Position numbers and translations under genes: made by a program. From assembly GCF_019649055.1 (NCBI RefSeq), contig NW_026570452.1, positions 47,742 through 111,741 on the forward strand: 64,000 nt of DNA, in the 5' to 3' direction. Each line of letters opens with the position of its first letter. The stretch's first letter is position 1. The DNA comes from Paramacrobiotus metropolitanus. Taxonomy: Eukaryota; Tardigrada; Eutardigrada; Parachela; Macrobiotidae. Of the stretch, positions 52,477 to 63,779 are shown in pieces. The notes under the pieces are model-generated. The model saw only the letters and a list, made by a program, of their open reading frames with translations, made no database searches and was not told the DNA's origin.

Positions 52477-54556
52477 TAATTTTTGAAAATGTTGCCAGCA
52501 CACAATCAATTTATCATGTACAGCGTTAACCTCAATGGACATGCACGAAGGGCATGAGTAAGAACCGGAACAAAAATTTTAAAGGTCACACTGTATTGAG
52601 GTCTGCACAAAGCGCCGCAGTAAAATGAATCACAATTCACAAGGCTTATGCTAATAACATTTTGGAACGTTTCCTACGGAAACCCATACGTTGGCATTTG
52701 CAATTGCACTGATTATGACTTATGACTAAATGCGAAAAATTTTGTGAAAATTTTTTGTTACTGTACAGTTTGTTCACTTTCTTGCTGTTGACGTTAGAAC
52801 ACCGTCTGATGGCAGCTGAACTAGGCAACTGAACTGGCAAAGTGAGAGAAACATTACTATTGTTGTCTACTTTCCATCTTTCCCCGTTAAAGAATAGACA
52901 GACGCGGAAGTCAGGAACAGCTCGTTCCAGCTTTTGTTATCTGTCTGCTGTAATTGCAACATGAACTCTATAGTCTATACTAACTAATAAAAATATATAC
53001 GTATATCACAAATTACGTCTGTGATATGCTATATTACCGGTAATTAGGCTTGGCAGTTGGCAGCTTAAACAGTACAGCGTCTTGGCAGAATACAACCACC
53101 GCACTTCCTGAAGGCTTATTCATGTTAAAGTGTTTTCCTTAGAAACAGTTTTACTCATATTTGGTGGTTTCGCTTGTAGGTATAATTAAATTGAAAGCTA
53201 TAAAGTATTTAAATATTGATTGGCCAAACACAATTAACATAATTTTATGGAAACAATTTAAAACATAGAAGCTCGCGAGCAGTGGTACTGGCTTATTAAT
53301 TTAATTTCACTAATTATTATTTTGGTTGACCGCACTGCAGTATAATAGTGCAATACAGTGTGCAACAAAGTAGAAAACAGACACCTGAGACACGTAATAA
53401 TCCCAAACTTAAAATTCGTACCACTGTCACTCTACAGTAAAATAAATTCTGAGATGAATACTCAGTTCATGCTGTGCAACGTTGTCCTACTGAAGACTGG
53501 AGTATGCCAATGATTATTACCAAAACTGCGCTTACGTTTACAAGGTTGTCCCGTAATTTCTATAATATACAGTACATTAACATTTCTATTACATACACAG
53601 CGACAAAATATAAATTCACGAGTTATGTTAAACTCAATACGACAGCGCGTCACGGGATATTTTTTACGATCGACAGGCCTCATTTGGCATGGGTGATACT
53701 TGCGGCCTTGCCAAATATCGATCTACATAAATTACGAGTAAGAACCATCGATTTTGAATTATGTAATAAAATATTAACTTTATGTACCTTAAACAGTAAA
53801 TCTGCCATTGTAGACGTAGCATAGTGGCAGAAATTATAACGAAAATTTCACCTATATGCAGAGTACGTGCTATCTTTACATTACGATGGAAATTACGGGA
53901 TAAGCTTGTAGTACGTCAAAGCGCTAATTATCTGTACAAGTAACGAAATTGAAATAATACAGCGCGAAGCACGAATTAGATTGACCGCGTGCTAAATGTA
54001 AACAGAAAGTTATTTTTAACGATACTAAACTGCATCTCATAATAATGATTCAGCCCTGCAATTCTAATGATCTAATCAAACATACCCAGCGGGCTAGCCG
54101 CACTCCACGCCATGCAGTATTATTGAAGACAAACAGTTCCGGACCGGAAGGGAAAGCTGGAACTGTAGTGATAATAATTTGTAACTGCCTGTATAAACAT
54201 TACGAGATCATTAAATTCTGAAGAGAGAATATGGCTGTTAGTGTTACCGAGTGAAACCGCGCTTTCTAACGCGCTTTACACTCGTGTTTTGAGTCTTGAC
54301 AGTTGACACAGACCTGATCCAGCAGGGTGGCCAACGGTGTCCTGTTTTAATGATTAATCTGCTTTGGTGCCGGTTCGACGCAATTGTCAGTTATACGCAC
54401 GTGCGTTTCAACTTCGCTGTTTTTCCAAAAAAACTGGCGCCATATAACTGTACATACACACCATTACATTCACAGGGTCCTTATCTTCTTGTTTTGGTAG
54501 CTTATTGCTCAGCCCGTTGTACATAACGGCGAAAATTAATCATGATAAGCCAACCG
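52477..54556. other. Interior of the large TIR element, left part
   Basis: AT-rich. After about 52535 it leaves the TIR. A plus-strand frame at 53474-53824 (FTRLSRNFYNIQYINISITY) has no recognisable similarity. No promoter, RNA gene or transposase motif seen. Confidence 0.4.
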
Positions 54557-55203
54557 ATGGTTAAGGGATTTGGCCCGGTACATAGCGCTAAAATCGTGTA
54601 CATTGACGGGAATATTCGCTTTCGCGCACTTTCAAACACTTTTTTGGGTTGCTTTTTGACATTGTGTAGCCAAATGACTGGTGTACATAGGCGTGAAATC
54701 CGTTTTCGCGCGCAACATCCGGTGGCTGAGTTATGAGGGTAACAAAATTCCAAAAAGTTTAAATGCATTCAGGTGTACCAAAAGTCTCCTTATGGACCGA
54801 TCCCCTTTTGAACTTTTGCACGTAAATGCACATAACCATAAAGATCGTTTTGACACGGACCCACTGTTCCAGCATGTTTTTCAAATTTTAAAATAAATTT
54901 CAAAAATTTTAAAATTCATTTTAAAATTTCAAAAAAATCGTGGAAGTCTGGATCCGTGTCAAAACCATCTTCATGGTTATGTGCATTTACGCGCAAAATT
55001 TGAAAGGGAAACTTTTTGGAATTTTGTTACCCTCATAACTTCGCAACCGGACGTTGCGCGCGGTTTTCTCACCTAGGTATACAATTCTTCTGGCTACAAA
55101 ATACCATAAAGCAATGCACAAAAGTGTTTGGGAGCGCGCAACAGCGAAAGTTCCCCTGGATGTACACGAATTTGATGCTATGTACCGGGCCAAATCCCTT
55201 AAG
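54557..55203. repeat. Imperfect inverted repeat, arms about 300 bp
   Basis: Left arm begins AAGGGATTTGGCCCGGTACA and runs through CTCATAACT-type and CATAACCATAAAGAT motifs; the right arm ends with the inverse TGTACCGGGCCAAATCCCTT. The centre (about 54880-54940) is an A/T-rich run. It is a foldback-like structure inside the 7.6-kb element. Confidence 0.8.
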
Positions 55204-55214
55204 CAACATTTTGC

Positions 55215-55448
55215 TGGGCGGTGTGCGACAGTATTAAAATCTGCTGCGTACTTTTTAATACCTGGCTTTGAGTACGGCGCAATTTCTGAATATCGAGAAA
55301 TTCCGGCACCTGTTGTTACCTTTGAGTTTATGGACGTTATCTACCTAGTTGGATACGATCATAGTGGGACGGATTACGAGGAGATAAATTTTATTAGTTC
55401 GTGTATGCATTCTCATTATTCGGCTATTATGCCAATATGCGTACAGCG
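55215..55448 (+). CDS. Possible exon in the large TIR element
   Basis: After a TGCGACAG acceptor-like site the frame reads LIPGFEYGAISEYREIPAPV, VTFEFMDVIYLVGYDHSGTD, YEEINFISSCMHSHYSAIMP and ends at a perfect GTAAGT donor. No family recognised. It lies directly outside the inverted repeat. It may belong to the element or to captured host DNA. Confidence 0.35.
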
Positions 55449-56490
55449 TAAGTAACAGAGCTTAATTTGTGTTTGCACGCCTTTTCTGTCTTGATTATTA
55501 TTACACTCCCCAGTTCTCAACCTGAAGTTCAATTAGTTTGAACACACTATGTACACTGTGTACGCCTACTCGTATCACAGCCTTTTGTTGTTTAACGAGT
55601 TAAAAAGTTCTATAACCAATAAATTTTGAACAGATACTTGCGAGTCATATTGAGACTGTCAGCGCGCTATCTGCTTGAACGTTATTGGCGGCAAATGCGC
55701 TACTGTTGGGCCAGTCGCTATGGCAGCCTACGAGTAGGCAGCCAGCGACAGTCCCGCTTCCGGTGTGCTGACTCACACCGAGTCGCACTCGCTGTCGAGC
55801 GCTAGATCCCCTCACGTCTCGGCCAATCATCGGCCTCGATGTAGGCGGAGCCACGCCTCCTTTCCACATCTCGGCCTATCAGCGTTCGTTCGCTCGTGTT
55901 GGATCTGCCCAGTGCCGCATTAGGCTTTTTCCCATGTTATGGCTCGATGTGCCGTTCATTTTTCATTCACTAGCTGACATTCGGTGATTTTGATTCTACA
56001 GCTCACATCGAGCCTTTGTGTTTTGGTTCTCTGTACTTTATTGATATCCACAATAAAGCCTTTACTCACTACCGTGAGCCTTTGTTCGCCTGCTGTCACA
56101 CTACACCAAAAAATTAGCGCCGTTATTTTGAATTTATAATTAGCTATGGTGTTCATGAATTTAGTCGCAGCGCTGCATAACATTACGTCATTACAATAAC
56201 TAGATAAATACTGTAGACAGCGTAGAGTTTTGTACCTACTTGTTCGTATTAATTTTTGTATCGAATGCCACCGGGATGTTGTTGTTACCAGTCATCCGCT
56301 GGCTTAGCCTGGCTATATACCTACTGTACTGTATATTAGCTACCTGTTATGACATTCATATTGCGAACATTTATACTACGAAGTACGAATAATAGGTGTT
56401 AAAGGAAGCGCAACAAAATTTTGGATGACCTTTACATTCTACGGTGAGAACAATTACGAACATATAAATACGTTAGCCGTCTGGAGGATA
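55449..56490. other. Interior of the large TIR element, middle part
   Basis: No sustained frame. A GC-richer stretch at 55670-55900 has no recognisable product. Confidence 0.4.
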
Positions 56491-56648
56491 TACAATGGAC
56501 GACAAAAAGAAGTTGAACCGATCAGTCGGTCCGCGGTTCAAAAATAACCTCGCAACGACACGCCACCAGTAAAACTTAGACGCTTACTCACTTTCTTTGC
56601 ATGCTACTTTCAGACGCTCGCGCTCCGTGAATATTGAGTGCAACTATA

Positions 56649-56916
56649 CTGATTGCATATCAAAGGTGTAGAAAAAATTCTCAACTTTTTGATGCTAAAC
56701 ATGTGGCTGTTTATGGCGAACAGCACAAATTCTAGCCATTTTGCTTTCTCGTAGGCACAGCATAGGATCTGTGCGCAAAACCGTTTGGCATGCAATCTAT
56801 GCTTACGTCTATGAGAAAGCAAAATGGCTAGAATTTGTGTTATTTGCGATAAAAAGCCACATGTTCAGTATCAAAAAGTTCAGAATTTTTTTCTACACCT
56901 TTTGATACGCAGTTTG
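56649..56916. mobile_element. MITE 3: long palindrome nested in MITE 1
   Basis: Arms of about 100-120 bp starting TGCATATCAAAGGTGTAG and ending CTACACCTTTTGATACGCA, meeting near 56790 through CTTTCTCGTAGGCACAGCAT and its imperfect inverse. Confidence 0.8.
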
Positions 56917-56918
56917 TA

Positions 56919-57408
56919 CAGTGGACTGCGAAAACCTGTTACTTTCGGTCCGCGACCGAATGACCAATCCAAATAAATGGCCAAGACCAAATGACCAACA
57001 AACAGGAAACGTGCAAGAATTCGAACACTTGCACCTTACGCATTTCCCAACGAAAACCATCAACCGATATCTCAAACGAAAGAGAAAACAATTTCAAAAA
57101 TTTCGATACCAAATACGTCACCCTTCAGGAGATTTACCAGAAAATTCGAGCCATTTTAGTTTGCCGTAGACAAAGCATACGATTTCCGTGTGAAAACTGA
57201 ATCCAAACCGTGGATTCAATCCTATGCTATGTCTACGAGAAACTTTACATAAATGCGTCGATTTTCTCTTAGATCTCATAAAAAATCACTTGTTTGGTAT
57301 AAAATTCTTGAAATTTTCTACAGGCCGACGGCCAATCACGAATTTGCCTGTCTGAGTACAGAAAAATGCTTGGTTACGCGCGTTGTAACACCTTTTCGCA
57401 GTCCACTG
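56919..57408. mobile_element. MITE 2: TA-flanked element nested in MITE 1
   Basis: Ends CAGTGGACTGCGAAAA and its inverse TTTTCGCAGTCCACTG, with TA duplications (56917-56918, 57409-57410). The interior again contains an inverted pair (CGTAGACAAAGCATACGATT / AATCCTATGCTATGTCTACG). Confidence 0.9.
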
Positions 57409-57530
57409 TATAGTTGCACTCCGAAATTTACGGAGCGCGTGCGTTTGAGTGGCGCCACTGGCGTGCAAACAGAGGTTATTTTTGAACCGGACCGACTGAT
57501 CGGTTCAACTTCTTTTTGTCGTCCATTGTA

Positions 57531-59230
57531 CCGTTACACGAGCACCATAACAATAATAAAATATATTTGTTAATGAACAGCGTTCGAGTAACTACAGTTA
57601 GACGCTTTACATGTACAATACTCGTACAATCATAATATAGTTTGACAAGAAACGGCTTCGGCTTTGCCTCCGCGTTTCTTGTGGTCTGCGGTCGGTTTCT
57701 CGAATGATTTTGATTAATTCACTATTACTGCGTGCACTATTTGCGATTACTATAATTATGCACTAAACAGTGGTGTTACTTCAGTTCTTCACCAAGCTAT
57801 CACGATTTGCGCTCAAGAAAATAACGGTAATTTGGTAATTACACAAACTCTCAGTCGGCTGTGCGCATTTTACAGTAATAGAAATTGGTCATTCACTGTG
57901 TGCAGTGAACAGTATTGATACTTCAGTTACTCACGACCACTCGTTTCGTTACGTACACACCCAGCAGGCGGTGCGCAATGGTTAATTTTAGTAGGTCGGT
58001 CACCCACTCGCCTACCGGCACACGAGAATAGTGGTACTTCGGTCACTCACATGCAATGTGCAGTTCCAGTAGTGGTAGCTCAGTTACTCGTTCGTTACCA
58101 CTCGTTTGGCTCCGATCGATAATATAATTTTCCGATCTGAGCAGTTCAGTCGGTTTGGCATTTTCTGATCTGACGAATCAAATTTATTCCGTATTATGCG
58201 GAAATATTAATTTTACGGACCGTACAGATATGGATGTACTGTTACTACTGTATTTGCTGCTTAATCACTGTCCTTAGTTTTGCTCGGACTGCAATCATTG
58301 TAATGAAAGGTCAGCCCGTTTAACGGTTACTATGGTCAGTTTCTTTAACGCCTGCTTTTAAATGGCTTTTAACGAGCGTTCTTATTCCTAACTCATGTTT
58401 TTGAGCGCTTTTAATTGTTACCGATTTACTGAAATGAAGCCATCCACTAGCAGCATCGATTGCGTTACTTCTAACTGGCTAGTGAGTGGCTGTTTTAGTT
58501 TTGTAGGAGTAAAGTTAAAACCTTTTTAATTTGCTGATCTAAAAAGGTGCCATTTTAAATTTACTGATTTTGTGCTCCATGCAACCGGACTCTGAAATTA
58601 TTTTCAAGGTCACCCTGTGCTTTCAGCTCTACAGGCACCGGCGTCTGTGAACGGGAGTCGGAGCGGATAGTTATTAAAACAAAATGCATGTGACACGGTT
58701 TCCAGACATTCTGAATCGAATGGCGTTAACAGTTTTTCGATTAAGTTTTTGGTTTGTTCTGACCAGATCGTACGGGGTTTTCCGTTGTAATATAGATCTT
58801 TTCCTTGATAGGTTTACCACGTGAATACCAAAACAGTATTATAAAATCTGCCTACGACACTTTACGTTACTTCAGAGTTCAGATCATGTCCTTGCTTTTC
58901 GTTACTGTAGTCACAGCGTCAACAGTGGGAATCATGTAGTTCCACTTGTTGTAAACACGGTATCTTAAGTTGTTTCTATTTAGGCTTACACTTAGTACTT
59001 ATTCATAGGTTTTCTAGGTTGTACTCAACGCTGAACCTCAGTAATTAGATGATTTGAACACCGTATTCCGTCGTAAAGCATCTTCCAGAGGTGAGCCTTC
59101 AGCAAGTGTGGCGATCGCAATTTTAACATTGCTTGTCATCCTTTTTTATTTGACACTTTGCGCAGACGACAAAATGCGATGTGGCCTTTTGCAAATTTTG
59201 AGTTAGTTCTTACTCATTTACTCCCGCACT
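57531..59230. other. Interior of the large TIR element, right part
   Basis: No gene recognised. ACTCACGACCACTCG-like and GGTACTTCGGTCACTC-like phrases recur irregularly between 57900 and 58110, a weak degenerate repeat. The right TIR begins near 59240. Confidence 0.4.
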
Positions 59231-59502
59231 TGGCCGGTGCTGTTAACGCTGTACATGATAGACTGACTGTATGCTGGCAACATTTTCAAAAATTATAGGG
59301 TTGACCAACCATTCCGAAGGTGCTTCCTACGTGCGGTGCCACATTTTATGGGATATCTGCCAAGGTTTCATCGCTTGCCAGTTGCCAGAGACTCCAGCTT
59401 TTATCGCATGCCATGCCAGTGGCAGTGCCACTGGCAGGTGCCACTGCCACGTTTTACCCCCTGCCCAACGAATCATAGAATTTTCGCTGGAATTCTCTAA
59501 TT

Positions 59503-60868
59503 AGGTTCAGGCAGAACCCTAATGAGGTGTTATATGGTCTGCCTCTTTCGAGCGATTTCAGAGGGTTGCAGCAGTTTCTATAACATGGACGTCTACGGGA
59601 AATGTGCGATGTCCAAGCAAATTTTGGCCTGTGTACGCTCTGTATTGCGTTGTAAAGCAAAAATACAGAGAAAAAGGTTGTGCAGCTTTAAATTCTCTAT
59701 CCAAATAATACCACAAAAAAATTTCAGGTATGACAGATGCACAGAAAAATGGCCAGGTCAGTGACTCACACATGTCCAATCTGCATACTGTTTTCGACTC
59801 TGAAAAGCACAACGTGGCTGTTGTGGCCCACGATCTGTAGTTAAACGCTTATATATGCACCACCATACAGCAGCACTCATTTCCGGGCGGATATTTTCAG
59901 ACACACAGGCACTGCAATGATGAAGCACGTATTGTGCTTGTAAACTGTTTGCTAAGTTCTGAATACGGTGCCCTTTTGTCTTTGTGGCACGGCACACAAC
60001 AGAATTTTTGTTGATGCTTTGTCGCAAATTAAATAAACAACAATAACATCATGAAAATTACTAACTGCAAACTGTTCATAAGTGTGTTTTGGCATATAAC
60101 ATGTACAGTAGATAATTAATGCATATATAACCATTATAGTTCTTTATAGCGCATGGCATACATTCAGGATATTAAAATTTAATATGGTTCGAGGTAATGT
60201 TGTATACAGTGTACTCTAAAGTATATTTTAACTAACATCACTACCCTAGTATTTTCACTGGTAGATACAAAAGTAAAATCCGCAGTTTTTAATGCATACA
60301 GCGTCAAAGATGAATCCGAAGATTGCGCATGTTTGGACAAATAATTTTTAACCGTACAAGCGATTTGACGCCTAGAAAATGTACTCTCCAAAAAACGCGA
60401 AATAATTTCAATATTTGATAACACGAGAACTTCGGTGCAGCGTTAACACTCGAATTTAAACTTGCGGTAATTTATTTGATAACTTACTTGTTTCCGCATA
60501 AATCACAGTCTAGCATAAATCACATTATTGACAATAAAATTATGCACAAAACAGGTAAATTAGGATCAAGCAAAACTTATTACCTGTTCAAATTTGACCC
60601 TGTAAAGAACGATAAGAATTCAGATTTCTGTTGTTCTTTTTGTAGTATGCTATCACAGTTTAGATACACGATGCAAATCAAAACGATAATAACATGAAGT
60701 TCCGAAAATTTAAGTTTTTTTATGGGCAACACTACATATCAAACTGCAAGCCATGGTTTTAGCTAGCCTGTGGCTACTGCACATGAATTTGCGGCTACCC
60801 TCTGAAACGCCGCGGCGCTGTTGTCGCTTTTCACGTGACCACACTAGCCACGCCTTTCGCCTGGACTT
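59503..60868. mobile_element. U4-specific 1.37-kb insertion in block G2
   Basis: Splits the conserved CTCTAATTTGCAA. Short inverted ends AGGTTCAGGCAGAA / TTTCGCCTGGACTT (11 of 14 matching) and an AATT overlap at both sides (59499-59502, 60869-60872). No transposase frame. Superfamily unknown. Confidence 0.55.
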
Positions 60869-60965
60869 AATTTGCAACTGCTTGCGGAAAATTTTATGCC
60901 GACAGTGCCGGCGTATACAGGAGTGAAAGGCCTTCTTCCGTATGGTGCCATGCACATAAATACGA

Positions 60966-61057
60966 GGAAGTGGAAGTGTTTCTTTTGTAAATGCCGTTTT
61001 GTTCTGGTGCATAGTTTGCACTCGTACCGTGATACTTATTAAAGGTTACCCAGTTTG
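60966..61057. repeat. 92-bp insertion flanked by a 10-bp direct repeat
   Basis: ATAAATACGA occurs at 60956-60965 and 61058-61067, once in the other units. The insert has no terminal inverted repeats. Confidence 0.7.
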
Positions 61058-61459
61058 ATAAATACGAACGTTCGTCGTCATTCAACAGGAACCCCACATT
61101 TTATTGTATCTATTCGAGGTTATGGAGCCAGCTGCGAAGAATTATTCTTTAAACTTATCCGGAGAATGTCTATTTGTACACTCGAGACGCCTTTTAGTGA
61201 TATCGTTGTATTAAACTTCCATACACAGTACGCACACCTACTATTACACAATCCGATACCCGTATGTGCGTACATACTTGGTTATTACATAGTTGTTGTT
61301 ACAACACAATCGTACGAGTACTGTATGTACAATCTCACATGCACGCCGAAATTAAAAACCGGTTTTGCTGTCTACGAGGCACACACAAGTACAGTAAGTA
61401 GTAGTACATACATATTATTTTTATCCATGCCATCAGCAAGCTTCTACCGCAGTTATTGA
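61058..61459 (+). other. Block G2, U4 copy (3' part)
   Basis: Open frame with TGTPHFIVSIRGYGASCEEL, FFKLIRRMSICTLETPFSD, continuing to about 61459. Its 5' part is displaced by the 59503-60868 and 60966-61057 insertions. Coding status unproven. Confidence 0.3.
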
Positions 61460-61761
61460 ACTACACGCGTAGACAATTAAGTTTTTCCGTGCTTGTAGAT
61501 ACTCAACGAAAGCTTTAAGGAGAAGTTGTTATAAAATTAATACCATCATAATCTGGTTTGCTGTGTTCCTGTAATATTATAATTATGTCTTACTCGTATA
61601 TCAGAACGAAATACTAAATTCACATTTACGAGAAACACAAAGCTGACGTGGTTGGATTTTGCTAGGAACTGAGTTTCGTCTGGGAAGCGCCCGGAAACCT
61701 GCTAATGAAGCATCTCTGAAAGACGATCTAGACCATCAAAAACAACGGCAAATGCGCTGTA

Positions 61762-63063
61762 ATGTCCGGGACGGTATCTGTTTTGGGACAGCGTCGCACA
61801 AGGTCACTGCAATGTCCTGTCAAGGATGAAGATCCGGAAACATGTGGTTATGATTAGCCAAGCGAACTGGCAGCACGCAAAACGGAGAAAGGGAAACAAC
61901 GCTGATGTAATGCGCCCTAGAGGGATCAAGGTACTTACTTTTCCAGTTTGCTTTCTTTAAAGAATTCGGCGGACGGACGTCGAGTTTAGAAAACGGACGT
62001 CAAGTGACGTACATGCAACCTAATTTACTTATCAATTTGCTTTTCAAATATGCGGGAGAACTTGTTCCAATTCGTGTTTTAACCATGCTTTCTATCGTTG
62101 ATGGATTAATTTACTTATTTCCACTTGGAATAAAGGGCTGCACGGTCAATGTATTTTCAGAAGTCTTAACATTTGAAAAGAATGCATTTTTTTAGATATC
62201 GCAGAGCTAGAAAGGAGTTGTAACTGAAACTGAGCGGCCGAGACAAATGTCCATCAAGAAAATTGTGACTACAAGCTTGATCATGATTTCTGGTTGCTCC
62301 ACGAGCAGTTTTCTTACGCAGTAATCTGCTTTGTTTGGTTCCAGCTTGCCTTGGGGACTTAAAGAACGAAGTGGTGCCCAATGATGGCGCCACAGAGCTG
62401 CGAGGTTCAAAAATTTTAGAGGAAGGTACGGCTTTACCAGGCTTTGCGTTATGGAAGTGCTGCGCTGCTGAGTTACTTGGGAACTTTAACCGTGGCGCAT
62501 CTGGTGTTGACAGCAATGAATACTATAAAGGCTCTGGAGGAAGTCACCCAAAAGCAGAAGGGAGAACTGCACAGACTGAGACAAAACCTGGCTGAAATGG
62601 AGATTAAAGCGTAAGAGAAGAAAACCTGTCCCTTTTATCCAGTCGGAGCACGCATGTGACAAAAGAGAAACGCTCTTGTCCACAAGCTTGTTCGGGTTAA
62701 GCGCTGGGTTATGACTGGAAAATCTCGTTATACTCGGTTTTTCCGGCTTGTGGTTTCAGAAGTCAAGACGCAGCTGCAGAAATGCTGGACATTCTTCCTA
62801 GCACAAGTGCTCAGCCAAATTCGGATGACGCCAAATTTCATGTGGTCGGTAAAAACTTGATGGTACATCTGCCCCGATTAAGTTTTGAGTATATTTTGCA
62901 GTTTCAGCGACTGATGGATCACCTTTTCCAAACATACGACCACTACGTGGATGCATCCAGTTTCCAGACGCTGTCCGATACAACCTACATGTGGCTCGAA
63001 GAACACTGCAGTCCCTCCAGCCTCATGGCCTTGACAGCTGGAGTGCTGCGTGATCGTCAGTGA
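61762..63063 (+). pseudogene. Gene X copy 5, deletions in exons 1 and 2
   Basis: Exon 1 starts ATG 61762 but loses 10 nt (GAAACATGTGGTT versus GAAACATCGAAGGCTGTGGTT) and stops at TAG. Exon 2 (from 62353) lacks 1 nt (GCCTTGGGGACTT). Exons 3-5 (62514-62610, 62760-62844, 62902-63063) are open and well spliced: MNTIKALEEVTQKQKGELHR, AAEMLDILPSTSAQPNSDDA, FQRLMDHLFQTYDHYVDASS. Confidence 0.6.
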
Positions 63064-63066
63064 TTA

Positions 63067-63186
63067 CATAGCACTTTAATTCATTGTTAACAAAATCACA
63101 GCAAAGCTGCCAAGAAAAACAACATCGGTCTAATTATTCCCGACCAGCGAATCTAAATGCTAAAAAAGCATCCTCGTTGTCTCTCT
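63067..63186 (-). mobile_element. LINE 3' fragment, inverted copy
   Basis: Reverse complement of the RLE-type LINE 3' end: GAGAGACAACGAGGA...GCTGTGATTTTGTTAACAATG. Partner of 63292-63460. Confidence 0.85.
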
Positions 63187-63291
63187 GTGCCTTGTGTATG
63201 CATCAGTTTTGGTTGCCGAGCCAAACAAAAAATTGCGGGTTTAACCGTAAAATATAAGCGTAAGAAGAGTATAACCGTAATACAAATCACT
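63187..63291 (-). repeat. Inverted host segment between two LINE fragments
   Basis: Reverse complement of the sequence that follows gene X in other units (13768-13875: GTGATTTGTAATACGGTTAC...). Only this unit has it inverted. Confidence 0.85.
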
Positions 63292-63460
63292 ACGAGGAAG
63301 TGCAGTGTCTGTCCTCGGAACCTTTAACGACATGAGAGACAACGAGGACGTTTTTTTAGCTTTTAGATTGGCGGGTCATTATTGACCATGCCCCATGTTG
63401 TTTTTGTTGGCAGCGCTGCTGTGATTTTGTTAACAATGAAATAAACTACAGAAATGTTTA
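63292..63460 (+). mobile_element. LINE 3' fragment, direct copy
   Basis: Encodes RGSAVSVLGTFNDMRDNEDV, FLAFRLAGHY-stop, then 3' UTR ending AATGAAATAAAC...AAAAAATGG. Same family as 50388-50708. Confidence 0.88.
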
Positions 63461-63579
63461 AAAAATGGCACAGATGTGCATCAATATCTTCCACACAAAA
63501 TTGATGCGAATTTGTCATTTTTATTACACCTTAAGTTTCGTGTAAATTGACCTTTGACATCCTTTTGTGGACTAATACT

Positions 63580-63770
63580 TTAGCGAGTACATGGCGCTGA
63601 AAAGCAGAATGTCAATCGCATCGTTGCTGCCAAATCTCCTAAGGACAGCGCCGTTCAACTGCTTGACAGCGATTCCAATTTTCTGCGCCGATCTAACACC
63701 GCTCGATACTGTTGGTAACATGTGTGAACTGTAGTATCGCATATTTGTGCCTAAACCAACTAAAATGTTA
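63580..63770 (-). pseudogene. DRAM/Frag1-like exon, U5 copy (diverged)
   Basis: Minus strand: MLPTVSSGVRSAQKIGIAVK, then RRFGSNDAIDILLFSAMYSL and KY. Recognisably the same exon as 13982-14176 with a kept hydrophobic segment, but PYISD is lost and the frame upstream is changed. Confidence 0.35.
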
Positions 63771-63779
63771 ATCAACCAA

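Larger units (their letters stand above)
56493..57528. mobile_element. MITE 1: TA-flanked foldback element hosting two others
   Basis: Inverted ends CAATGGACGACAAAAAGAAG, continuing through GAACCGATCAGTCGGTCC, with TA on both sides (56491-56492, 57529-57530). Arms run about 120-155 bp each to the TGCAACTATA / TATAGTTGCA junctions; the middle is filled by two further palindromic elements. Confidence 0.9.
51887..59466. mobile_element. 7.58-kb long-TIR DNA element with nested inserts
   Basis: Flanked by the 8-bp duplication AACGAATC (51879-51886, 59467-59474) in the site TTTACAACGGATCATAG seen intact at 24720. Inverted ends start GG(G)CAGGGGGTAAAACG/GGCAAGGGGTAAAACG and continue for more than 200 bp once a nested MITE in the left arm is removed. 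The interior has no transposase I can recognise; the longest frames are 116 and 133 codons. An 8-bp duplication fits hAT, P, Merlin or some Mutator-like groups; the long TIRs favour a Mutator-like type, but this is open. Confidence 0.85.

Noticed and set aside
56493-57528. Short open frames of about 60-106 codons in the MITE cluster
   Set aside because: They lie on inverted arms, are mirrored on both strands and have no recognisable protein similarity.
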